This document shows, piece by piece, positions 45,315 through 51,917 of a stretch of DNA of 64,000 nt; position 1 is the stretch's first letter; each line of letters begins with the position of its first letter. This stretch comes from Bacteroidales bacterium F22 (GTDB lineage: Bacteria; Bacteroidota; Bacteroidia; Bacteroidales; Bacteroidaceae). Location: NCBI GenBank assembly GCA_029541985.1, contig CP095414.1, forward strand, positions 2,281,001 through 2,345,000, read 5' to 3'. The position numbers were made by a program, and so were the translations under genes. Below the pieces are notes generated by a model. That model saw nothing but the letters and a program-made list of their open reading frames with translations. It did not search any database and was not told the origin of the DNA.

Positions 45315-47366
45315 ATGAAAACAAATAACAAGATAAGAAGATGTTCTCTTTTAGTATTAATCGCTTTGGGCTCGTGCTTGAGCTCATGTGATGATTTTCT
45401 TGAAAAGGAACCACAATCGCAAATTACCCCTGAAGCCTATTTTACAGAGGCTTCACAATTGGAAAATTATGCAAACCGTATGTATGCAGATATTCTTCCT
45501 TCTCATTCTGCATGGAGTTATGGTATTTTTGGTGAAGATAATAACACCGATAATCAGACAGGAGTCACAATAGCTGACCGATATACTGCTGACCGGTGGA
45601 AGGTTCAGATGTCAGAAAATAGTGATTGGAATTTCGAACAAATATACCGTTGTAATTTCTTCTTTTCGCAGGCATTGCCTAAGTTCGGAGAAGAACTGAG
45701 TGGTTCAGAAAATAAAATCATGGGAGATTTAGCTAGTGTCAAACATTTTATTGGCGAAGTTTATTTCTTGCGTGCCTATGAATACTTTAAACGCTACCAA
45801 CTGTTTGGTGATTTCCCTATCGTTACCGAACCGTTGTCAGATAACAAAGAAGTGTTATGCGAAGCATTGAAACGTAAACCGCGTAATGAAGTCGCTCGTT
45901 TCATTCTCTCTGACTTAGACAAAGCAGCGACATTACTTGCGGATAAAGATTTTGCTACTACGCGAATCAATAAAGATGTTGCCTTATTGTTGAAGTCCCG
46001 CGTAGCTTTGTTCGAAGGCACTTGGCTAAAGTATCATAAAGGGACTGCCTTTGTTCCAAACGGAGAAGGATGGCCTGGTAAGACAAAGGAGTATAATGCG
46101 AACTATCAATTTCCAAGTGGAGATATTGATAGTGAGATTGATTTCTTCTTGACAGAATCAATGGAGGCATCTAAGTTGGTCGCTGATACTTATAAAGGTA
46201 ACCTTACAGTAAATACGGGTGTATTACAGCAAGATGCAGATGCACCGGTAAATCCGTATTACGAGATGTTTGCACAGGAAGATTTGTCAAGTGTCAAAGA
46301 GGTATTGTTATGGCGTCAATATGCTCGTGGCTTAGCTACTCATAATGTCAATTCAGCAGCTGGACGTGGTAATTACCGTATCGGGGTCACTCGTGGATTA
46401 GTAAACAGTTACCTGATGGCTGATGGGACACCCATCTATACACATGGCACCTATAGCGATGGAGATGATTATTACAAAGGAGACAAAACGATAGCCGATG
46501 TACGTGTCAATCGTGATTCGCGTCTTTCTATTTTCCTCAAAGAACCTGGACAGAAGAACCTACTTTATGAATTGGATAATAACGAAGGTACAGAAGCTGT
46601 ATTTGTAGAACCTTATCCTGGTATTGTCAGTGGAGATAGAGAACGTGGATATGCTACTGGTTATACCTTGCACAAAGGCGGCTCTTTTAATAGAAAGCAT
46701 TATGCTAACGGTGGAGGATTTACAGCTGCTGTTTGTTTTAGAGCCACTGAAGCTCTTCTAAATTATATGGAAGCAAGTTATGTTAAGAAAGCAATGTTGG
46801 ATGACTCAGCTAGAGAGTATTGGACAATAATTCGTAACCGTGCGCATGTAGATGCTGATTTTGACCGTACAATCTCTCTTACAGATGTTAGTAAAGAATC
46901 TGAAAATGATTGGGGAGCTTATTCTGCTGGGGTCTTGATTGATCCTATCTTGTACAATATTCGCCGTGAACGACGAAACGAGATGCTTGCTGAAGGACTC
47001 AGATATATGGATCTTTGTAGATGGCGCGCCATGGACCAACTGATATCGAATCCTTATCATATAGAAGGTTTCCATTTATGGAACACACCGATGCAAGAAT
47101 GGTATCCTGCTGAGGACCTAGTAGCTGATGGAACAAATGATGCTAAAGTTTCTTCTCCAGATAGAAGCGAGTACCTTCGTCCATATGAGCGTTATGTCGA
47201 CCAAAGTGGATATAATGGGATGACATGGAAGAAAGCACATTATCTAGAACCAATTATGGTGAAACAATTTCAAGTATCCGCGACTTCAGGAGCTGATGTT
47301 TCGACGTCGTTTCTTTATCAGAATCCATTTTGGCCTATTGAGGCGGACCAAGCTGCAGAACAATAG
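45315..47366 (+). CDS. SusD/RagB-like surface glycan-binding lipoprotein (PUL 1)
   Basis: A 683-residue lipoprotein (lipobox LSSC at residues 23-26 followed by DDFLEKEPQSQITPEAYF, a standard SusD start). The SusD-like N-terminal domain contains VKHFIGEVYFLRAYEYFKR, and the RagB/SusD C-terminal domain has IRRERRNEMLAEGLRYMDLC. It forms the lid of the preceding SusC transporter at the cell surface. It is longer than the usual 500-600 residues. A 43-bp piece of this gene (46248-46290) recurs at 49844-49886. Confidence 0.95.
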   Translation: MKTNNKIRRCSLLVLIALGSCLSSCDDFLEKEPQSQITPEAYFTEASQLENYANRMYADILPSHSAWSYGIFGEDNNTDNQTGVTIADRYTADRWKVQMSENSDWNFEQIYRCNFFFSQALPKFGEELSGSENKIMGDLASVKHFIGEVYFLRAYEYFKRYQLFGDFPIVTEPLSDNKEVLCEALKRKPRNEVARFILSDLDKAATLLADKDFATTRINKDVALLLKSRVALFEGTWLKYHKGTAFVPNGEGWPGKTKEYNANYQFPSGDIDSEIDFFLTESMEASKLVADTYKGNLTVNTGVLQQDADAPVNPYYEMFAQEDLSSVKEVLLWRQYARGLATHNVNSAAGRGNYRIGVTRGLVNSYLMADGTPIYTHGTYSDGDDYYKGDKTIADVRVNRDSRLSIFLKEPGQKNLLYELDNNEGTEAVFVEPYPGIVSGDRERGYATGYTLHKGGSFNRKHYANGGGFTAAVCFRATEALLNYMEASYVKKAMLDDSAREYWTIIRNRAHVDADFDRTISLTDVSKESENDWGAYSAGVLIDPILYNIRRERRNEMLAEGLRYMDLCRWRAMDQLISNPYHIEGFHLWNTPMQEWYPAEDLVADGTNDAKVSSPDRSEYLRPYERYVDQSGYNGMTWKKAHYLEPIMVKQFQVSATSGADVSTSFLYQNPFWPIEADQAAEQ

Positions 47367-47398
47367 AAGCCGTCTAATCGACCTGGCTTAAATCTCTC

Positions 47399-47429
47399 AT
47401 TGGGGATGGATGAATGTTCCATCCCCAAT
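47399..47429 (+). terminator. Intercistronic hairpin between susD and the GH43 gene
   Basis: A perfect 12-bp stem (47399-47410 with 47418-47429) with a 7-nt loop is followed by ATTTTAACTTTAAAA, a poor T-run. It may act as a partial terminator or protect the susCD transcript end rather than stop transcription fully. Confidence 0.65.
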
Positions 47430-47447
47430 ATTTTAACTTTAAAATAA

Positions 47448-48575
47448 ATGATAATGAAGTATCTTTTCTTAGCTATAATGACATTGCAATCTTTTATAAT
47501 GGTTGCCCAAGATAATGCTTTCTATCCTGGCAAAATAGTCCCTGATGACAGAGGGATTCATATCAATGCGCATGGAGGTGGATTGCTGTATCATGATGGC
47601 ACTTATTACTGGTTTGGCGAACACAAAGGAGCGCATTCGAGTGCTGCTTTTGTTGGGGTCACTAGCTATTCTTCTAGCGATTTGTATCATTGGAAATATG
47701 AAGGGGTAGCCTTGTCAGTGGAGTCAGACCCTCAATCTGATATCACTCAAGGATGCATCTTAGAACGTCCCAAAGTGATTTATAATGAAAAGACAGGTAA
47801 ATTTGTTCTTTATTTTCATTTAGAATTGAAAGGACAAGGGTATAAGGCTGCTCGTGTAGGTGTTGCTGTCAGCGATAAAGTAACAGGACCTTATACTTTC
47901 CTCAAATCATATCGACCTAATGCTGGGATTTGGCCTATAAATATGACGAAGGGACAACGTTTGGATAAAACAAAGGCTTCTGATTTTGAGCATAGGGGAA
48001 ACAAGGATTGGCGAAAAGCAGTTGTAGATGGTCTCTTTACACGTCGTGATTTTTCTGGAGGGCAGATGTCACGCGATATGACTTTGTTTGTTGATGATGA
48101 TGGCAAAGCTTATCATATCTATTCCTCTGAAGACAATCTGACACTTCAATTAGCTGAACTGTCAGATGATTATTTGAGTTATACAGGTAAATATGTTCGT
48201 ATCGCACCTGGTGGACGAAATGAAGCGCCTGCTCTCTTCAAGAGAAAAGGGACTTATTTTATGATTACTTCTGGCTGTACTGGTTGGAAGCCAAATACAG
48301 CTCGCCTATTTACGGCCCATTCTATTTGGGGCCCTTGGACTAAACACCCGAATCCTTGTGTCGGTATAGATGCTCGTTTGACTTTTCATTCCCAGAGTAC
48401 ATTTGTACAACCGGTGATAGGGAAAAAGGATGCTTTTATCTTTATGGCAGACCGGTGGACTCCTGAAAACCCTATTGATGCGCGGTATATCTGGTTGCCA
48501 ATTCGATTTGAAAATGGGTTACCTATACTGGAGTGGTTTGATAAATGGGACCTTAGTATTTTTGAAAAGGACTAG
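47448..48575 (+). CDS. GH43-like glycoside hydrolase (PUL 1)
   Basis: A 375-residue secreted enzyme with a signal peptide (to about IMVAQ) and a five-bladed propeller fold of family GH43. The start HINAHGGGLLYHDGTYYWFG resembles subfamilies acting on galactans (I recall GH43_24 exo-beta-1,3-galactanases and GH43_34), from memory only. Further family segments are ILERPKVIYNEKTGKFVLYF and GGRNEAPALFKRKGTYFMIT (with a candidate acid Glu). This would point to arabinogalactan-type side chains, but one enzyme cannot define a substrate. ATGs at 47448 and 47454 are equally good. Its last 136 bp recur with 3 mismatches at 49904-50039. Confidence 0.82.
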   Translation: MIMKYLFLAIMTLQSFIMVAQDNAFYPGKIVPDDRGIHINAHGGGLLYHDGTYYWFGEHKGAHSSAAFVGVTSYSSSDLYHWKYEGVALSVESDPQSDITQGCILERPKVIYNEKTGKFVLYFHLELKGQGYKAARVGVAVSDKVTGPYTFLKSYRPNAGIWPINMTKGQRLDKTKASDFEHRGNKDWRKAVVDGLFTRRDFSGGQMSRDMTLFVDDDGKAYHIYSSEDNLTLQLAELSDDYLSYTGKYVRIAPGGRNEAPALFKRKGTYFMITSGCTGWKPNTARLFTAHSIWGPWTKHPNPCVGIDARLTFHSQSTFVQPVIGKKDAFIFMADRWTPENPIDARYIWLPIRFENGLPILEWFDKWDLSIFEKD

Positions 48576-48577
48576 AG

Positions 48578-48715
48578 TTAATTGTTGATTAAATTGTATT
48601 TCTTATCCATTTGATATTAAAACAAAGCTTACAAAACGTATTTCTACTTTATGTTTGCTTTTCTTGGTTGTTTCACCTTAGCTATCGTCTAAACAATTAT
48701 CTTAACTAGAAAAGT
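48578..48715 (+). repeat. 138-bp direct repeat R, copy 2
   Basis: Identical to 41636-41773. It starts 2 bp after the GH43 stop codon and ends where an IS3-type transposase remnant begins; the hairpin that follows copy 1 is absent here. Confidence 0.95.
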
Positions 48716-48865
48716 ATGGTACTCCCTTTTTTTCATGGCCTCTAAGTTAGCTTCAGATTCATCTTTAGGTTCATAATAAAAAGTGGACCGATTCAAATGA
48801 AAGAGAGAACAATAATGGTTCAGTGAAATGCTCTTTGGTCTTGTAGACAACCAAGCTTTATCTAG
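48713..48865 (-). pseudogene. IS3-type transposase (OrfB) N-terminal remnant
   Basis: About 51 codons are open on the minus strand and read as the HTH-like N-terminal part of an IS3-family OrfB transposase: LDKAWLSTRPKSISLNHYCS, then LFHLNRSTFYYEPKDESEAN and LEAMKKREYHT. The SRSTYYY-P-x-x-E-S-x-x-N-L pattern is characteristic of the region before the rve catalytic domain. The similarity stops at the edge of repeat R; no DDE domain, OrfA or inverted terminal repeats are seen nearby. It overlaps the last 3 bp of the DoxX-like gene. Confidence 0.7.
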
Positions 48866-49286
48866 TCCTTTTTTTGTTATTTAAAATGAATATGTTCATT
48901 GCTGAAAAGAATATAATTCCCAAAGCTATATAAACCAACAACATTTTAGGTTGAACTCTTAGTAAAAATTCGGCTGTAAGTGCACCTATCATAGTAAGGA
49001 GACCAAAAAGATTAGTAAAAGTAGCCCATATTTTAAAAGGTATCTTAGATCTCATTATAGAGTTCTTTTTTGATAGACTAAAAAAGGCAGTTGCTAAATA
49101 GCCAAGAACTACAGCAGAAATGACTATTCCTGTAGATATTCTAAAGAAGGTTGGGTCTATGCCCAAAGGTTTAGCCATTTCGATAAAAGCTTTAACCGAA
49201 ATATCCCATGCAGCCAATTTTGAAATGGCAAATCGTGATAAGACGGTTCCCATTAATAGATTAGTGATAAATAGTATTTTATTCAT
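48858..49286 (-). CDS. DoxX-like small membrane protein
   Basis: A 142-residue protein with four hydrophobic helices (about 5-22, 50-70, 85-105 and 112-132). The first half, with SRFAISKLAAWDISVKAFIE and LGIDPTFFRISTGIVISAVV, resembles DoxX/MauE-type proteins, but similarity is weak by eye. DoxX-like proteins are linked to redox or thiol metabolism. The start MNKILFITNLL at 49286 follows an AAAGAT purine tract; the longer in-frame N-terminus lacks support. The C-terminus ends abruptly in KKRTR at the transposase remnant and may have been altered by the rearrangement. It pairs with the DsrE gene 63 bp upstream. Confidence 0.6.
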   Translation of the reverse strand: MNKILFITNLLMGTVLSRFAISKLAAWDISVKAFIEMAKPLGIDPTFFRISTGIVISAVVLGYLATAFFSLSKKNSIMRSKIPFKIWATFTNLFGLLTMIGALTAEFLLRVQPKMLLVYIALGIIFFSAMNIFILNNKKRTR

Positions 49287-49349
49287 ATCTTTGGTTTTTA
49301 AAATTGTTTTCTCTAAAATAATAAACACGACTCATATTTGTACCTATTA

Positions 49350-49688
49350 CTAAATAGTTAGCAAGTATTCTTTTTGTTTAAGAATGGCAGTCAATGGCAT
49401 TCCCATATAATCAACATCTACTCCTAGAGATTCTAACAACTCAGTCGTTCCCATATTATCAGCACAGCTTCTACATCCTCTCACAATAATCCCTGCAGAA
49501 ATCATTTCTTTAATCGCATTTTGGAGACTTGACTCTTTTTTTATTAAGATATTTGAACCACCCCAAATAATTATGCATATCTCGTCGAACTGTTTGTTTT
49601 TCTTTGCAAAAGTAGCATACATAACAATCATGTTAATTGCAGTTTGTGCATTGTCTGTCGTCCATAAAATATTTAATTTTTCGCTCAT
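49350..49688 (-). CDS. DsrE family protein
   Basis: A 112-residue cytoplasmic protein of the DsrE/DsrF-like fold. Typical features are the N-terminal strand KLNILWTTDNAQTAINMIVM, a central SSLQNAIKEMISAGIIVRG and the motif CRSCADNMGTTELLESLGVD with two cysteines (C-x-x-C at about residues 76-79). Family proteins carry persulfide or otherwise handle sulfur. Together with the DoxX-like gene it forms a small minus-strand unit inside the remains of a duplicated PUL. Function in this organism is unknown. Confidence 0.8.
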   Translation of the reverse strand: MSEKLNILWTTDNAQTAINMIVMYATFAKKNKQFDEICIIIWGGSNILIKKESSLQNAIKEMISAGIIVRGCRSCADNMGTTELLESLGVDVDYMGMPLTAILKQKEYLLTI

Positions 49689-49843
49689 AATTTATATTTT
49701 AGGTTATCATATCTGCTGTAAGATACACAAACAGATTTGCAATTACAAAAATATAGTATAAATAATACGTAATCTTCTAATATAACAACTATAGGGTTGT
49801 CAAAGCTATGTCAATAAGCCCAGTCTTTTTCCTATTTCAATTA

Positions 49844-49886
49844 GTAAATCCGTATTACGAGATGTTTGGACAGGAAGACTTGTCAA
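49844..49886 (+). repeat. PUL scar fragment A: piece of susD
   Basis: These 43 bp match 46248-46290 inside the PUL 1 susD gene with 2 mismatches. The fragment is too short to encode anything. Confidence 0.92.
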
Positions 49887-49888
49887 AT

Positions 49889-49906
49889 CCCAATATTTTA
49901 ACTTTA
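49889..49906 (+). repeat. PUL scar fragment B: susD-GH43 intergenic piece
   Basis: These 18 bp match 47424-47441 exactly, including part of the right arm of the intercistronic hairpin. The last 5 bp (CTTTA) are shared with fragment C, a microhomology at the junction. Confidence 0.75.
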
Positions 49907-50039
49907 TGGTAGACCGGTGGACTCCTGAAAACCCTATTGATGCGCGCTATATCTGGTTGCCAATTCGATTTGAAAATGGGTTACCTATATTGGAGTGGTT
50001 TGATAAATGGGACCTTAGTATTTTTGAAAAGGACTAGAG
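49902..50039 (+). repeat. PUL scar fragment C: 3' end of the GH43 gene
   Basis: These 138 bp match 48440-48577 with 3 mismatches and keep the reading frame and stop codon of the last 45 codons. The match ends exactly at the base after which repeat R begins in the intact copy. Confidence 0.95.
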
Positions 50040-50089
50040 GCTATCCTGAGAAATAAGTAGATATAGGGGAGAAGTAAGAACTATTTCTT

Positions 50090-50097
50090 TATATTTG
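50090..50097 (+). promoter_or_regulatory. -7 element of the GH15 gene
   Basis: TATATTTG lies 17 bp before the ATG at 50115, just downstream of the scar. No good -33 box. Confidence 0.55.
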
Positions 50098-50114
50098 TAG
50101 AAAAGGATAAGCAT

Positions 50115-51917
50115 ATGGAAAATTTAAATTATGGAATTGTAGGCAACGGAAGGACGGCGGCTTTAATCTCTGAAAAGGGTAGTATCGATTGGTTTTGTAT
50201 GCCAGATTTCGATTCTCCGTCTATTTTTGCTGGAATCTTGGATGAGCGAAAAGGAGGGCAGTTGAGTTTCAAAGTCAGCGATGACTACGAGACTTCACAG
50301 GAATATCTTCCCCATACCAATATATTAAAAACAATTTTCACAAATGCTAAAGAGGGGGCTTGTTTTGAAGTGCTCGATTTTATGCCTTTGTACAAGAGTG
50401 TAGATGCTGAAAAAAGGCATATGCCATCCGAACTGTATCGGATTATTCACCTCAAGAGTGGTGCTCCACGTATCACCATTGATTTTTCTCCAAAGCTCAA
50501 TTATGCACGTGATGAGGTGTCTTATATCACAGGAAAAGATTTTATCAAGGCTTATTCGATAAAGAATCCCAAGGATACGATTTATCTTTATTCCAGTATT
50601 GATTTTCAATCTATTCTGGAGAAGCAAGAAGTTGTTCTTGATCAAGACCAATGTCTCATCGTTTCTTATAATCAGAAATTGATTGAGATGAGTCTTGACC
50701 GTGTGAAACTTGAATTCTCTAGGACTCGTGTGTATTGGTTAAATTGGTCTAATCGTTCCAAAAAGTATAATGAATATAGTGAGCATATCGAGCGAAGTAT
50801 GCTTGTTCTTAGCCTCTTGTCTTACAGAAGAACCGGAGCGCTATTGGCTGCAGTCACTACGGGTATTCCTGAAGCTGTAGGAGATGTACGAAATTGGGAT
50901 TATAGGTATTGTTGGCTTCGAGATGCTTCTATGTCAATCGAGACCTTGATGCAGACCGGGCATCCTAGTTCGGCTTCTCGCTTCATGGGGTTTGTGCAGC
51001 GGATTTTACGTTCTAAATCGGATAATTTCCATATCATGTATGGTATTCGTGGTGAGATTAGGCTTACAGAGACAGAACTAACTCATCTAGAAGGGTATCG
51101 CCATTCTCGTCCTGTACGTATCGGAAATGCTGCATATAAACAAAAGCAGAATGATTCATTTGGGTATTTGATGAATATCATTTATTACTATTACAGTACC
51201 TTTAAAGTGCCTCTTGATGAGATGGAAGAGATGTTTGAGACCGTAAAACATCTATCACGTATTGTGACGGAGGAATGGCGTAAAAAGGATAATGGAATAT
51301 GGGAGATGCGCGGCAACAAAGCCCATTTCGTATCCTCTAAAGTCATGTCATGGGTAGCTCTTGATAAGGCCTCTAAATTTGCTGCAATGATTAATCAGGA
51401 CGAATACGTCACTCGTTATGCAGATGAGGCTGCTTTGATAAAGAAAGATATCTTCAAAAAGGGTTGGAAGAAGAAGTTACAGTCTTTTTCTCAGACCTAT
51501 GCCAACAATGAACTCGATGCCTCTCTATTATTGATGGAGGTATATGGTTTCATTGATGCTAAAGATGAGCGGTATATCAAGACGGTAAATACCATTTATG
51601 ACCAATTGAATCATAAGGGATTACTCTTCCGTTATCGCAACGAAGATGATTTTGGTATTCCTTCATCCGCATTTACTGTCTGTTCATTTTGGATGATTCG
51701 CGGATTATTCGTCATAGGAAGAGAGAAAGAAGCCAAAGAGATGTTCGAAAGAGTTCTTGGGTATTCAAATCATCTACAACTTTTCAGTGAAGATATTGAT
51801 TTTAATACCAAGGAACTCGTCGGTAACTTCCCTCAGGCTTATTCTCATTTGGCTCTAATCAATACAGCCATGTTATTTACAGAAGAGAAAAAACATTCAA
51901 AATTCTTTGAACCTTAG
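50115..51917 (+). CDS. GH15 family glucoamylase/trehalase-like enzyme
   Basis: A 600-residue cytoplasmic GH15 enzyme. It has the trehalase-like N-terminal beta domain (LNYGIVGNGRTAALISEKGS, WFCMPDFDSPSIFAG) and an (alpha/alpha)6 catalytic domain with NWDYRYCWLRDASMSIETL near residue 258 and the closing LVGNFPQAYSHLALINTA near residue 575. GH15 enzymes release glucose from alpha-glucans or cleave trehalose; actinobacterial members with this N-terminal domain are trehalases. Its 3' end overlaps that of the convergent trehalose-6-phosphate synthase/phosphatase gene by 4 bp, so a role in trehalose turnover is likely but inferred. Confidence 0.88.
   Translation: MENLNYGIVGNGRTAALISEKGSIDWFCMPDFDSPSIFAGILDERKGGQLSFKVSDDYETSQEYLPHTNILKTIFTNAKEGACFEVLDFMPLYKSVDAEKRHMPSELYRIIHLKSGAPRITIDFSPKLNYARDEVSYITGKDFIKAYSIKNPKDTIYLYSSIDFQSILEKQEVVLDQDQCLIVSYNQKLIEMSLDRVKLEFSRTRVYWLNWSNRSKKYNEYSEHIERSMLVLSLLSYRRTGALLAAVTTGIPEAVGDVRNWDYRYCWLRDASMSIETLMQTGHPSSASRFMGFVQRILRSKSDNFHIMYGIRGEIRLTETELTHLEGYRHSRPVRIGNAAYKQKQNDSFGYLMNIIYYYYSTFKVPLDEMEEMFETVKHLSRIVTEEWRKKDNGIWEMRGNKAHFVSSKVMSWVALDKASKFAAMINQDEYVTRYADEAALIKKDIFKKGWKKKLQSFSQTYANNELDASLLLMEVYGFIDAKDERYIKTVNTIYDQLNHKGLLFRYRNEDDFGIPSSAFTVCSFWMIRGLFVIGREKEAKEMFERVLGYSNHLQLFSEDIDFNTKELVGNFPQAYSHLALINTAMLFTEEKKHSKFFEP

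Larger units (their letters stand above)
49689..50114. other. Intergenic stretch holding the duplication scar
   Basis: This 426-bp gap contains a weak minus-strand -7 element (TATTTTTG, 49746-49753) for the DsrE gene, about 90 bp without recognisable features, the three PUL fragments (49844-50039), and the GH15 promoter element. No complete gene is present. Confidence 0.8.
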
